64,000 bases of DNA, from positions 2,725,444 to 2,789,443 of the forward strand of contig NZ_FWWY01000001.1 in the NCBI RefSeq assembly GCF_900176145.1, in the 5' to 3' direction. Source of the stretch: Sulfobacillus thermosulfidooxidans DSM 9293. GTDB taxonomy: Bacteria; Bacillota; Sulfobacillia; Sulfobacillales; Sulfobacillaceae. Numbering within the stretch: the first letter of the stretch is position 1; the number at the start of each line of letters is the position of its first letter. Positions 45,093 to 54,356 of the stretch are shown here, in pieces. Under the pieces are notes generated by a model. That model was not told where the DNA came from. It made no database searches and saw nothing but the letters and a program-made list of their open reading frames with translations. The position numbers were made by a program, and so were the translations under genes.

Positions 45093-45910
45093 ATCAGGGC
45101 AATCAACGCTTAGACCGTGTTATGGTTGACCAGGGACTGGTACCCACACGCTCTAAAGCTCAGGCCTTGGTTATGGCGGGACAGGTTTTTGTCAATGGCG
45201 TCAAAATTACCAAGGCTGGAACCCTGGTCAATGGGGACGCAAAGATTGAAGTTCAGGGGAGCGCTCACCGCTATGTGAGTCGTGGCGGTTTAAAATTGGA
45301 AGCCGGGTTAAAGCATTTTGGTTTAGATCCCCAAGGATGGAGAATAATCGATATCGGAGCATCCACAGGCGGATTTACTGACTGCTGGTTGCAACATGGG
45401 GCATCTCATGTCTGGGCTGTTGACGTGGGCTATGGACAACTTGACTGGAAGCTTCGCAATGATGACCGCGTAACGGTTTTGGAGAAAACCAATGCCCGCT
45501 GGTTGTCGGCTGAGATGTTGGGGACAAGAGACCTAGCGGACGCAGCATCAATTGATGCGTCTTTCATTAGCATGGAGCTGTTGCTGTCTCCTCTGCGGAC
45601 CTTATTGAAGGAGGAAGGATGGGTTATTGGACTGGTCAAGCCGCAATTTGAAGCCGGCCCGGAGCATGTTGGCAAACATGGGGTGGTCAGAGACCGCCAG
45701 GTACATGTCGATGTGTTACGACGCTTCATGGCTTATGCGCAAAAATTGGGTTTTAGCGTCATGGGATTAACTCCGTCCCCTATCCGCGGCCCCGAGGGCA
45801 ACATTGAGTTTTTGAGTCTTCTCAGTAATCGACAACCCGTGACGACGACGCACAGTATTGATATTATCCAAGTCGTGGATCAAGCATGGGACCGGGAGGA
45901 ACCTCATTGA
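45059..45910 (+). CDS. tlyA: TlyA family rRNA 2'-O-methyltransferase
   Basis: This 283-residue protein combines an N-terminal S4 RNA-binding domain (RLDRVMVDQGLVPTRSKAQ) with an FtsJ-like methyltransferase domain carrying the SAM motif IIDIGASTGGFTDCWLQ. It methylates ribosomal RNA in known cases. GTG 45059 lies inside dxs. Position between dxs and nadK/argR is conserved in Firmicutes. Confidence 0.93.
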   Translation: MASSNGKSQKIDQGNQRLDRVMVDQGLVPTRSKAQALVMAGQVFVNGVKITKAGTLVNGDAKIEVQGSAHRYVSRGGLKLEAGLKHFGLDPQGWRIIDIGASTGGFTDCWLQHGASHVWAVDVGYGQLDWKLRNDDRVTVLEKTNARWLSAEMLGTRDLADAASIDASFISMELLLSPLRTLLKEEGWVIGLVKPQFEAGPEHVGKHGVVRDRQVHVDVLRRFMAYAQKLGFSVMGLTPSPIRGPEGNIEFLSLLSNRQPVTTTHSIDIIQVVDQAWDREEPH

Positions 45911-46761
45911 AACGGCTGTTAATTTGGCCCAATACCGATAAGGATCAAGTCAGGGGATTGACCGGGAGAATTTCGAAATGGGCCACCGATCACGGTATCG
46001 ATACCATAATTCCCACGGCTTTAGCCGAAGCGGTGGGATATCCTGATCTCGGCCAGGATCTGGATCATGTGCCAGAAGGTAGTGTCGACGGCATTATCGT
46101 CTTAGGCGGCGACGGAACACTTTTGCATGCAGCAAAAGCGTTGGCGCATCTCAATTGTCCAATTTTGGGAGTGAACCTGGGACATTTAGGCTTTTTGACA
46201 GAAGTTGAAGTGCCCGACTTGTTGCCTGCTTTGACTGCTATGGTGAATAATCAATATGACATTGATCAGCGTCACTTATTAACGGCGCGGGTGATGCGAG
46301 GACATCGCGAATTGGCTCATTTTGAAGCCATGAACGACGTCGTCGTCACCAAGGGCCCTTTTGCCCGGCTGATCAATCTCGAAACTTTTGTCGATGATGC
46401 CTATGTCACGACGTATCCTGCCGATGGACTGATTGTCGCGTCTCCGACAGGATCAACGGCATATTCATTATCGGCTGGTGGACCGATTTTGAGTCCGGCC
46501 TTGAGTGTCATGGTCGTAACGCCAATCTGTCCACATTCGTTTTTTGACCGTTCTATAGTCATCAATGGGGATCAACAAGTGAAAATCCGTGTTCGGGCCA
46601 TGCACCGAGATACCTTGGTAACGGTGGATGGCCAAGAAACCTATCCCCTGGTGGATGGCGATGAAGTTTTAGTGGAAACCAGTCCGACCACCATCCGGCT
46701 GTTTCGTCGGCCGGGTTGGAGTTTCTTCCAAGTTTTAAGGGGCTGGCGAAAGGGGCATTAG
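45907..46761 (+). CDS. nadK: NAD kinase
   Basis: This 284-residue enzyme phosphorylates NAD to NADP. It shows IIVLGGDGTLLHAAK (GGDG motif, catalytic Asp), the NExx-type MNDVVVTKG, and the conserved PADGLIVASPTGSTAYSLSAGGP. TTG 45907 overlaps the tlyA stop, and GGGAGGAACC lies just upstream; the in-frame ATG 45886 lacks a ribosome site. nadK between tlyA and argR is a common order. Confidence 0.95.
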   Translation: MKRLLIWPNTDKDQVRGLTGRISKWATDHGIDTIIPTALAEAVGYPDLGQDLDHVPEGSVDGIIVLGGDGTLLHAAKALAHLNCPILGVNLGHLGFLTEVEVPDLLPALTAMVNNQYDIDQRHLLTARVMRGHRELAHFEAMNDVVVTKGPFARLINLETFVDDAYVTTYPADGLIVASPTGSTAYSLSAGGPILSPALSVMVVTPICPHSFFDRSIVINGDQQVKIRVRAMHRDTLVTVDGQETYPLVDGDEVLVETSPTTIRLFRRPGWSFFQVLRGWRKGH

Positions 46762-46765
46762 GACT

Positions 46766-47221
46766 ATGCGTCATGATAAACGCACACGTCAATCATTAAT
46801 TCAAGAAATCATTACGACACAACCCGTAGAGACGCAAGAAGAACTGTCGGAAATTTTAGCAGCCAAAGGGATGCCGGCAACCCAGGCCACAATCTCCCGT
46901 GATATCAAAGATTTAGGGTTAATTAAGGTGCCATACCAAGATTCTCACCGCTATGCCTTGCCCGACGACCGGGCGCTTGGGGTGACTCGTGACCGCCTCC
47001 GTCGTTTATTGCGGGAAGTCTTAACCGGATATGTTGTCAGTGAGAACTTGGTTGTGGTTAAGACCTTAACAGCAGGGGCAGAAGTGGTCTCGGAAGCCAT
47101 CGATAAAATGGATTGGCCGGAAGTGGCTGGTACCTTAGCGGGTGAAAACACGGTATTAGTCGTAGCCCGGTCTAAAGAAGAAGCGCCGATATTGGCGAAA
47201 CGGTTAGAAGAGTTACGTTGA
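46766..47221 (+). CDS. argR: Arginine repressor ArgR/AhrC
   Basis: This 151-residue regulator has an N-terminal winged helix (ETQEELSEILAAKGMPATQATISRDIKDL; recognition part ATQATISRDIKDLGLIKV) and a C-terminal hexamerisation/arginine-binding domain. The family's GTxAGDDT motif, whose aspartates bind arginine, reads GTLAGENTVLVV, so both acidic positions are changed to Glu-Asn. This may shift ligand affinity. In this block argR is always next to recN and also serves as a DNA-recombination accessory in some species. ATG 46766. Confidence 0.92.
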   Translation: MRHDKRTRQSLIQEIITTQPVETQEELSEILAAKGMPATQATISRDIKDLGLIKVPYQDSHRYALPDDRALGVTRDRLRRLLREVLTGYVVSENLVVVKTLTAGAEVVSEAIDKMDWPEVAGTLAGENTVLVVARSKEEAPILAKRLEELR

Positions 47222-47234
47222 TTGGATGTGGGAT

Positions 47235-48896
47235 ATGCTAACCGCATTAAACGTAGAAAACTTCGGCTTGATTCACCATGCTGATGTGACTTTTGATAAG
47301 GGATTTACTGCGGTAACGGGTGAATCCGGGGCAGGAAAATCCTTGCTACTGACGGCTATTCCCGCGGTCTTTGGCCTGTCGGGAACGGCTGATCAGGTTG
47401 GTCCTTTTGGCAATAGTTTTCGCATTCGGGCAGCTTTTTCAGTGTCCCCTGCTGATCTTTTGTGGAATGTGCTTCGTCAATGGGGAATTGAAGAAGACGA
47501 TACCTTAATTATTCAGCGGGATATGACCGCTGAAGGGCGATCCACATACCGGGTCCAGGGACAAATCGTTACCCGTCAGGTGCTACGGGAGTTGGCTCCG
47601 GAACTTATTGATTTTAGCGGGCAACACCATGCTTTACGTTTATTTGATTCCAGCCCGTTATTATTGTGGCTCGACCATTATGCCCAGCTAGAACCCTTGC
47701 GCTCACAAGTCGAAACAGCTTATCATGCGTGGCGTAAGCAAAAAGCTGCACACGCCGAGTTGACGGCGAATGTCCCAGATGCGCATATCATTGCGTCCAA
47801 GCGCCAAGAGGTTGAAGAATTGCTGCAACTCCACTTAGATGCCGAAGAAGAAGAACGCTTAAGTCGTGAGTTAACCCGGTTACACTCTCGCCAACGCCTC
47901 TTAGAAATTTTACACACCATAGAGCAGGATTTGGATAATGCCGAATCAGGTAATGTGGTCAGCTTGTTAGGCCGAATTGCGCGGAATGTGGAGAATTTAA
48001 TGCGTCTGGATGCTGATGCCATGTCACTGGGAAGTCTTGTTGACCAGACGATTAGTGTGGTCGACGAGTTGCGACTCGCTCTTAATGAATGGGCTAGCCA
48101 TCTCGATCAAGAACCAGGACAATTGGAAGCACTTGAGAGTCGCGCTAACGAATTGGCAAAAGTCAAACGCCGCTACAATATGGGAATTGATGAATTAGTA
48201 CGGTATACTGAAACGTTGCAGCAGGATCTTGAGAAATGGGAAAACTTTGAATGGGAACTCCATATTGCCGAACGCAAACTTCGTGACGCAGAAAGCGAAT
48301 ATATGCATCGGGCAGAGGAACTATCGAAGCAACGGCGGGTGGCAGCTGAGGATGTTAGTGGAAAGTTGTCGGAACTCGTTCATGAAATGGAAATGCCAGC
48401 GTCCCAAGTGCGCTTTGTTCTAGAAACAAATGAACCGGCGCAGTGGGGCCTCGATCATGCTGCCATTTTCTACGCCTCCTCGGCGCAGCAAGACATGAAA
48501 CCCGCAACCAAAGTGGCTTCGGGTGGTGAATTGGCTCGCCTGGCATTGGCCATGGCCGTGTTAGGTGGAAGTCATGGTGGAGCGACTTTGATATTTGATG
48601 AGCTAGATGCGGGGCTGGGCGGGCAAAGTGCTGCTCGCGTGGGCCGTCTCTTGCGGTCATTGGGCGAGCATCGTCAAGTGATTGTAATTAGCCACCAGCC
48701 GTCAGTGGCCGCTAACGCGCATTCTCAGTGGATCGTGGTGAAGACTCCAGATGAGAATGGGGTGCGGTCCATTGTGAAATGTGTTGAAAATCACGACCGG
48801 GAACAAGAAATCGCCAGAATGCTGAGTGGACAATCTGATGCAATGGCAACTTCGCACGCACGACATTTGCTGGAATGGGGAAAACGGGGGGATTAA
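47235..48896 (+). CDS. recN: DNA repair protein RecN
   Basis: This SMC-like ATPase of about 553 residues acts in double-strand break repair. It has the N-terminal MLTALNVENFGLIHHADVTF and Walker A VTGESGAGKSLLLTA, a long helical coiled-coil middle (about 150-370) and the C-terminal SGGELARLALAMAV signature, Walker B ATLIFDELDAGLGGQSA and VIVISHQPSVAANA. ATG 47235 gives the standard RecN start; ATG 47226 adds three residues. Confidence 0.95.
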   Translation: MLTALNVENFGLIHHADVTFDKGFTAVTGESGAGKSLLLTAIPAVFGLSGTADQVGPFGNSFRIRAAFSVSPADLLWNVLRQWGIEEDDTLIIQRDMTAEGRSTYRVQGQIVTRQVLRELAPELIDFSGQHHALRLFDSSPLLLWLDHYAQLEPLRSQVETAYHAWRKQKAAHAELTANVPDAHIIASKRQEVEELLQLHLDAEEEERLSRELTRLHSRQRLLEILHTIEQDLDNAESGNVVSLLGRIARNVENLMRLDADAMSLGSLVDQTISVVDELRLALNEWASHLDQEPGQLEALESRANELAKVKRRYNMGIDELVRYTETLQQDLEKWENFEWELHIAERKLRDAESEYMHRAEELSKQRRVAAEDVSGKLSELVHEMEMPASQVRFVLETNEPAQWGLDHAAIFYASSAQQDMKPATKVASGGELARLALAMAVLGGSHGGATLIFDELDAGLGGQSAARVGRLLRSLGEHRQVIVISHQPSVAANAHSQWIVVKTPDENGVRSIVKCVENHDREQEIARMLSGQSDAMATSHARHLLEWGKRGD

Positions 48897-48897
48897 T

Positions 48898-49329
48898 TTG
48901 CAATGGCTCCTGGACAGCAACCGCGTGCTCGTCAGCGCGGTCACTGCCGCAGTGACTGCACAACTGTTGAAATTTCTGATTTACGTGGTATCCCGTCATG
49001 AACCGCGTTATGACCGCCTGGTTGGTGCTGGGGGCATGCCCTCGTCCCATTCCGCCATGGTCGTTGCTTTGGTCTCATCAATTGGATATCAGTACGGCTG
49101 GCGGTCGGGAGAATTTGCGATCAGTGCTGTTTTTGGCCTCATTGTGCTTTATGACGCGATCCATGTGCGGCGTGTGGTAGGGCTGCAATCTCGGTATCTT
49201 AATCTGGTGTCCCGCTCAGAATACGTCGCAGATATCGACCGGGATTTTCCGGAGTTTGTGGGCCATACCCCCTGGGAAGTGGCTGCCGGCACGATTTGGG
49301 GTCTGATTATTAGTAAATTCTTTTATTAA
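48898..49329 (+). CDS. Divergent PAP2 family membrane protein (YuiD-like)
   Basis: This 143-residue membrane protein has about four hydrophobic segments and the phosphatase-like motif GAGGMPSSHSAMVVAL (about 36-51), then YDAIHVRRVVGLQS. It matches the 'divergent PAP2' family, whose substrate is unknown but may be a lipid phosphate. TTG 48898 starts two bases after the recN stop with GGGGGGAT upstream. A longer ATG 48826 start would lie inside recN. Confidence 0.87.
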   Translation: MQWLLDSNRVLVSAVTAAVTAQLLKFLIYVVSRHEPRYDRLVGAGGMPSSHSAMVVALVSSIGYQYGWRSGEFAISAVFGLIVLYDAIHVRRVVGLQSRYLNLVSRSEYVADIDRDFPEFVGHTPWEVAAGTIWGLIISKFFY

Positions 49330-49366
49330 GATTCACGTGACGTAGTGATATTTCAAGGAGAACCGG

Positions 49367-50419
49367 ATGCGGATATTAATCGCCAGCTTACCCATAGGAA
49401 CAGGCCATGATATTGCGGCCAAAGCATTGGCAGAAGCTTGTTTAAAGCTCGGAATGGAGGTCGAGTTCTCTGAGCATTTAGTGGGAAAGGCACGCATTGA
49501 AACCGGATTATATTTTTGGGCTTTAAAATATATTCCGCGTCAATATGGGTATATTTTTCGCTGGGGCGATCATTCGCCATTGCAGTGGGCTAAACATCGT
49601 CAACGTTGGATGCGTATTGGGCAGGAGATCTTGAATCATGTTTACGATCTCTATGAGCCGGACATCATTCTGGCCACTCATCCTTTTGCCTTAAACGCAT
49701 GGGCAGGGGTGAAAGAGATCCATTCCCATTTGAAACTTGTTGGGGTGTTGACCGATTTATCGGTACACCGCTTTTGGTATGAACCATTGGCCGATGCCTA
49801 TACTGTGTGGTTGCCGGAACAAGTAGAAGATTTGGCGCGCTTTGGGGTGAAAAAAGAACAGGTTTGGCAGACAGGAATTCCTATTCGGTCGTCCTTTCAT
49901 GAACCAGCATGGGAATTGCCGCTTTATGCAAAAGATCCCATTGTGCTTCTGGGGGGCGGTTTGGGGATGGGACCATATTACCGTATTTTGCGTAAATTGG
50001 CCGAAGCCGATTATCCTGTTGTGGCCGTATGTGGACACAACGAACGTCTGCGTTGGCATCTTGATCAATATTCGTGGCCCGATGTCGTCACTATCGTTGG
50101 ATATGTGGAAAAAATGCCATTATTGTTGCATCACTCCCGGCTGGTGGTCGGCAAACCGGGGGGTGTTACGGCAGCAGAAGTCGCCCAATCGCATGTGCCA
50201 TTCATTTTGACCCACTGGATTCCCGGACAGGAAGAAGCCAATCGGGATCGTTTGTTACTCCATGATATGGCCGTGCGTGGCGACAAAGACTTATTAAAAT
50301 GGGTTCGGAATATTCTTCCCGAAGAATCTCCCCTACGCCGCAAAATTATTCATCATCAAGAACTGTGGGCGCGTCCGCATGCCGCCTCCGATATTGCCAA
50401 TCGCTTATTAAACCTTTAA
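49367..50419 (+). CDS. Glycosyltransferase of the MGDG synthase/UgtP type
   Basis: This 350-residue GT28-like enzyme probably transfers a sugar from a nucleotide donor to a membrane lipid. The N-terminal LPIGTGHDIAAKALAEA and LVGVLTDLSVHRFWYEPLADAY match MGDG synthase/diacylglycerol glucosyltransferases. The C-terminal half carries the donor-binding GGGLGMGPYY and VVGKPGGVTAAEVAQSHVPFIL. No membrane segment is present, so it would attach peripherally. AAGGAGAACCGG precedes the ATG. MurG is excluded by the pattern and position. Confidence 0.85.
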   Translation: MRILIASLPIGTGHDIAAKALAEACLKLGMEVEFSEHLVGKARIETGLYFWALKYIPRQYGYIFRWGDHSPLQWAKHRQRWMRIGQEILNHVYDLYEPDIILATHPFALNAWAGVKEIHSHLKLVGVLTDLSVHRFWYEPLADAYTVWLPEQVEDLARFGVKKEQVWQTGIPIRSSFHEPAWELPLYAKDPIVLLGGGLGMGPYYRILRKLAEADYPVVAVCGHNERLRWHLDQYSWPDVVTIVGYVEKMPLLLHHSRLVVGKPGGVTAAEVAQSHVPFILTHWIPGQEEANRDRLLLHDMAVRGDKDLLKWVRNILPEESPLRRKIIHHQELWARPHAASDIANRLLNL

Positions 50420-50692
50420 GACACTGTTTTGTTGAGGACGCGTGTAATCCGCCAAAATATGATGAGTCGTGGATAAAAGAATTCTTACCGAGGAAAACAT
50501 TGCGCAATGATCCACTAAAGTTGACAGCAATTTTTCCTAAACCCACCGGTTTTGCAGCAAGCGCTTAAAAAAATGGCTAAGATTTTGCCGCAGGTCTGGC
50601 TGCACAGTCAGACCTTGGTCGTAATTCCGGGCATGAATTCTCCTCGTTTCCGAGACCTTAAAAAGGGAAACAAATAAGAGGAGGTGAGAACC

Positions 50693-51946
50693 ATGAAACG
50701 GCGTCAACAACTTGCACGCATTATCGGTTTGATCGGGGCGGCAACGGTCATCATCACCGGATTTCTTCCCCCTGTGCGCCAAATGGTTAATCTCCCCAAA
50801 ACCATCATGGTTCCATCGGGTCAGCACATTTCATTGCCCTGGAGCACGTGGCTTTCGCTGGGATCACCCAAAGCCTATCCTGTGTTTGTGGAACCGGGGC
50901 GGGTCGATATATGGGGAGCAAATCCTGGACATTTTGTGTTACAACCTAAACTGTTTGGATGGATTCCCTGGCGACCGGTTCCCGTCGACGTGACGAAACC
51001 GCTTTACGAAGTGCCAGGTGGACAGTCGATCGGGGTGGTGGTCAATACCCGGGGACTGGTGGTGAGAGGTTATGCGCCCATTGTCGTCAACGGCCACTTG
51101 GTGGATCCGGCCGAAGAGGCGGGAATCGACAAAGGGGATGTCATTGTGGAAGCTAATCATCATCTGGTGACATCCAACCAGGCCCTTGAACAAGCCGTCC
51201 AGAGATCGGGTAAACGGCATCAGGCGGTGGCCCTCGGAGTGCAAGGAGCTCGTCACTTTCATTGGCGCTATGTCAGGCCTGTATGGTCTCAAACACAGCA
51301 TGCGTGGCATATTGGCGTGGTGGTACAAGGCGGGGCAAGCGGAGTCGGCACCTTAACGTTTTATGATCCCCACACGTTAAAATATGCGGCGTTGGGACAT
51401 AGTATAACCGATGGGCTAACACGCATACCGATTTCGGTGAGAAGTGGTCAATTAACGGGTGCTCGCATTGTTGGAATAATCGCAGGATCTATTCATGGAC
51501 CCGGTCAAAAAATTGGCGTGTTGGCTAATGGGCATAATGTTCAGGGTAACGTAGTCAGCAATGGCCTTTTTGGTATTACCGGCATCTTGAGTCATAAGCC
51601 GTTATGGGGTCCCAAAAAAGCCTTGCCTGTGGCCTTGCCCGATCAGGTCCATCCAGGTCCCGCTCAAATTATCACTGTGTTACATGGTCAGTCCCCGCAA
51701 TTATTTTCGATCCGTATTTTGAAAACGTATTTACAATGGCACGCCCATACAAAAGGCTTGTTGTTTGAAGTGGATGATCCAGCCTTGTTGCGCCAGACCG
51801 GTGGTATTATTCAAGGGATGAGTGGCAGTCCCATTATTCAAGATGGTCATCTGGTGGGAGCCGTGACGCACGTCTTGATGAGTCGACCCTCACTAGGCTA
51901 CGGCTGCTATGCCTATTGGATGGTCAAACAAAAATCTTTTTCGTAA
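50693..51946 (+). CDS. spoIVB: SpoIVB peptidase (S55 family)
   Basis: This 417-residue serine peptidase is secreted from the forespore and triggers pro-sigma-K processing. It has an N-terminal membrane anchor (about 10-28), a PDZ domain near 115-190 (VVNTRGLVVRGYAPI, GIDKGDVIVEANH), and the catalytic region with His in YAALGHSITDG and Ser in IIQGMSGSPIIQDGHLVGAVTH. AGGAGGTGAGAACC precedes ATG 50693. Standard position before spo0A. Confidence 0.95.
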   Translation: MKRRQQLARIIGLIGAATVIITGFLPPVRQMVNLPKTIMVPSGQHISLPWSTWLSLGSPKAYPVFVEPGRVDIWGANPGHFVLQPKLFGWIPWRPVPVDVTKPLYEVPGGQSIGVVVNTRGLVVRGYAPIVVNGHLVDPAEEAGIDKGDVIVEANHHLVTSNQALEQAVQRSGKRHQAVALGVQGARHFHWRYVRPVWSQTQHAWHIGVVVQGGASGVGTLTFYDPHTLKYAALGHSITDGLTRIPISVRSGQLTGARIVGIIAGSIHGPGQKIGVLANGHNVQGNVVSNGLFGITGILSHKPLWGPKKALPVALPDQVHPGPAQIITVLHGQSPQLFSIRILKTYLQWHAHTKGLLFEVDDPALLRQTGGIIQGMSGSPIIQDGHLVGAVTHVLMSRPSLGYGCYAYWMVKQKSFS

Positions 51947-51967
51947 GCCGATTTTTGCAGGAAATTC

Positions 51968-51993
51968 GACGGACGATCGCGAAATCGTTCGTC
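51968..51993. terminator. Hairpin after spoIVB (terminator-like)
   Basis: GACGGACGAT and ATCGTTCGTC form a 10-bp stem (one G-U) with a six-base loop, 22 bases after the spoIVB stop and followed by CATATTTCCC. The U tract is weak. The flanking ATTCGACG is one base off the reverse complement of the Spo0A box TGTCGAA, so a regulatory role for the next genes is also possible. Confidence 0.5.
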
Positions 51994-52032
51994 ATATTTC
52001 CCTAATGTCATCGGACGAGGGTGGTACGCGAA

Positions 52033-52266
52033 ATGGAAAAATCTCCCCAAGCCGCATTTGTGATGTGGGTCTTTTTGACCGTTACAACAGGCATTTTGTG
52101 GGTGTTATTACAATATGGCCGTACATTATGGCTACACACGCGTACAGCATACATTCGCATTGCGTATCTGCAACAAGCCGGCCTGCTGTCGAATGAAACC
52201 GAAAAATGCGTGAATTTGGAGGGAAAAGAGACTTCGCAAGAGGAAGGAGATGAGGCAAAATCGTAG
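52033..52266 (+). CDS. Small membrane protein between spoIVB and spo0A
   Basis: This 77-residue protein has one strongly hydrophobic segment (AAFVMWVFLTVTTGILWVLL, residues ~7-26), a basic middle and an acidic tail (KETSQEEGDEAKS). I do not recognise a family. ATG 52033 has GAGGGTGG 8-9 bases upstream, supporting expression. It sits between two sporulation genes and may be a lineage-specific sporulation membrane protein, but this is inference. Confidence 0.55.
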   Translation: MEKSPQAAFVMWVFLTVTTGILWVLLQYGRTLWLHTRTAYIRIAYLQQAGLLSNETEKCVNLEGKETSQEEGDEAKS

Positions 52267-52313
52267 AAGAAAGATCTGTGCCAATTTTTGAATGAGATGC
52301 AGGGGGCTGGGAC

Positions 52314-53096
52314 ATGGCAATAAAGGTATTAATCGCGGATGACAATCGCGAATTCTGTGAATTATTGCAAGAAGCGATACGTGGCGAAGAAGGACTGGAA
52401 GTGGCCGGTATTGCTAACCATGGTATGGAAGTATTAGAACTGCTTTCACAACAACCTGTGGACGTCATTGTTCTTGACATCATTATGCCTCATTTAGACG
52501 GCATTGGTGTTTTAGAGCGTCTGGCTCAAATGGATTTACCCAATCCGCCACGAGTTATTATTTTAACGGCATTTGGACAAGAAACTATGACACAAAAGGC
52601 GCTAGAACTAGGTGCCGACTACTATATACTCAAACCTTTTAATCTAAAAGTGTTGGCTTCTCGCGTTAAACAATTGGCGGGATCGCCAGCGCCGGCCAAA
52701 AAATCTAATGTACCCTCAGGCAAAATTACGGTCGTTCCGGTCAAGAACCTTGATGTCGAAGTGACCAATATTATTCATGAAATTGGGATCCCTGCTCACA
52801 TCAAAGGTTATTTATATTTACGGGAAGCGATTGTGATGGTCATTAACCGTGTGGATTTATTAAGCGGTGTGACCAAAGAGTTGTATCCGGCCATTGCATC
52901 AAAATATAAGACAACGCCCAGCCGAGTCGAACGAGCTATTCGTCATGCGATCGAAGTGGCTTGGTCCCGAGGAAATGTCGATGTAATTAACGGCATTTTC
53001 GGACATACTGTCAATCGAGACCGGGGTAAACCTACGAATTCCGAGTTTATTGCCATGGTGGCGGATAAGCTAAGAATGCAAATCAAGGCCAGTTAA
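52314..53096 (+). CDS. spo0A: Sporulation master regulator Spo0A
   Basis: This 260-residue response regulator has a receiver domain (residues ~1-120) with acidic pocket ADDNRE, the phospho-acceptor Asp in [15 protein letters not shown], and Thr/Lys positions ILTAFGQ and YILKPFNL. A linker follows, then the Spo0A C-terminal DNA-binding domain with [24 protein letters not shown] (core [18 protein letters not shown]), [21 protein letters not shown] and [13 protein letters not shown]. It controls entry into sporulation. Terminator follows immediately. Confidence 0.98.
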   Translation: MAIKVLIADDNREFCELLQEAIRGEEGLEVAGIANHGMEVLELLSQQPVDVIVLDIIMPHLDGIGVLERLAQMDLPNPPRVIILTAFGQETMTQKALELGADYYILKPFNLKVLASRVKQLAGSPAPAKKSNVPSGKITVVPVKNLDVEVTNIIHEIGIPAHIKGYLYLREAIVMVINRVDLLSGVTKELYPAIASKYKTTPSRVERAIRHAIEVAWSRGNVDVINGIFGHTVNRDRGKPTNSEFIAMVADKLRMQIKAS

Positions 53097-53117
53097 GCCC
53101 CTTTCGGGGCTTTTTTT
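53095..53117 (+). terminator. Terminator after spo0A
   Basis: AAGCCCC, loop TTTC, GGGGCTT and a run of T, overlapping the spo0A stop codon. Strong intrinsic terminator. Confidence 0.93.
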
Positions 53118-53240
53118 AGTCCTGTCACCAAAATCTCGGGCATAACGGTTTACCATCTACGAGGTTTATGCCATCATGATGAGCGGAGTCGGCAATGGCG
53201 GCTCCCAGCCATCCAACCGAAAAACAGAAAGGAAGTGACT

Positions 53241-53259
53241 CTCGCGCGTCTTGCGCGAG
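53241..53259 (+). promoter_or_regulatory. Hairpin at the leucine dehydrogenase ribosome site
   Basis: CTCGCGC-GTCTT-GCGCGAG is a perfect, very GC-rich 7-bp stem ending 6 bases before the ATG at 53266. A GAGGA touches the ATG, too close for normal use, while GGAAGTGA lies just before the hairpin. Folding would bring the distal site near the start codon or block initiation. Confidence 0.5.
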
Positions 53260-53265
53260 TGAGGA

Positions 53266-54333
53266 ATGAACATATTTGAAGCGATGGAACAGTATGGTCA
53301 CGAGGAATTGGTCTTTTGGTATGACCATACCACAGGATTGAAAGCGATCGTGGCGATACATGATACAACGCTCGGTCCGGCTCTCGGTGGTCTTAGAATG
53401 TGGCCGTATGATTCTGAAGATGATGCCATTACCGATGTTCTTCGACTGTCCCGGGGGATGACATATAAAAATGCGGCCATGGGACTAGACTTAGGAGGCG
53501 GAAAGTCTGTGATTTGGGCGGACTCGCGCCATGATAAGTCGGAGGCCATGTTGCGCTCTTTTGGCCGTCTCATTCAAAGTCTAGGCGGGCGCTACATTAC
53601 TGCGGAAGATGTGGGGGTTAACGCCGATGATATGGCTGTGATTGCCCGTGAAACCGAATTTGTGGGCGGCCTGAAGGAAACCAGTGGCGATCCCTCGCCG
53701 GCGACTGCGGTGGGCGTTTTGGAAGGCATGAAGGCGGCCATGAAAATGGCATTTGGTTCGGACGATTTCCACGGTCGTACAGTAGCCATTCAAGGATTAG
53801 GACATGTGGGAAGTTTATTGGGCGAAATGCTCAAAGAAGCCGGAGCCCAATTAATTGTGACGGACATTCATCCTGAAGAGGGCAAACAAGTTGCGGAACG
53901 CCTCGGAGCCAAATGGGTGGAACCCCAAGAGATTTATGGTGTAGAGGCTGACATTTTTGCCCCGTGTGCGCTGGGAGCCATTATCAACGACGGCACCATT
54001 CCCCAGTTTAAATGCAAAGTCATTGCGGGTTCAGCAAATAACCAACTCAAAGAACCCCGCCATGGTTTGGAGCTCATGCGTCGCGGGATTGTGTATGTCC
54101 CGGATTACGTGATTAATGGTGGTGGCGTCGTCAATGTTGCCGATGAATTTCACCGAGATGGATACAACAAAGAACGAGCCTATGCCCGTGTTCGCGCGAT
54201 TGGCAAACAGGTTGGGGAAATCTTGACCCGTTCCCAAAAGGAGAATATTCCGACCCAAGAAGCCGCTGACCAGGTGGCTGAACACCGCATCCGGGAACTC
54301 GGACAGATTAATTCGACCTATATTCCCGAATAG
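53266..54333 (+). CDS. Leucine (branched-chain amino acid) dehydrogenase
   Basis: This 355-residue NAD-dependent enzyme of the Glu/Leu/Phe/Val dehydrogenase family deaminates branched-chain amino acids. It has LGGLRMWPYDSEDDAITDVL, the catalytic Lys motifs GMTYKNAAMGLDLGGGKSV, GDPSPATAVGVLEGM and the Rossmann IQGLGHVGSLLG. The short length, versus about 420 for glutamate dehydrogenase, and this pattern favour leucine dehydrogenase (bcd/ldh). In Bacillus bcd also lies near spo0A, with buk and bkd genes that are absent here. The start is unusual because of the preceding hairpin. Confidence 0.92.
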   Translation: MNIFEAMEQYGHEELVFWYDHTTGLKAIVAIHDTTLGPALGGLRMWPYDSEDDAITDVLRLSRGMTYKNAAMGLDLGGGKSVIWADSRHDKSEAMLRSFGRLIQSLGGRYITAEDVGVNADDMAVIARETEFVGGLKETSGDPSPATAVGVLEGMKAAMKMAFGSDDFHGRTVAIQGLGHVGSLLGEMLKEAGAQLIVTDIHPEEGKQVAERLGAKWVEPQEIYGVEADIFAPCALGAIINDGTIPQFKCKVIAGSANNQLKEPRHGLELMRRGIVYVPDYVINGGGVVNVADEFHRDGYNKERAYARVRAIGKQVGEILTRSQKENIPTQEAADQVAEHRIRELGQINSTYIPE

Positions 54334-54356
54334 TGCCCAGAAAATAAAGGAATTTT

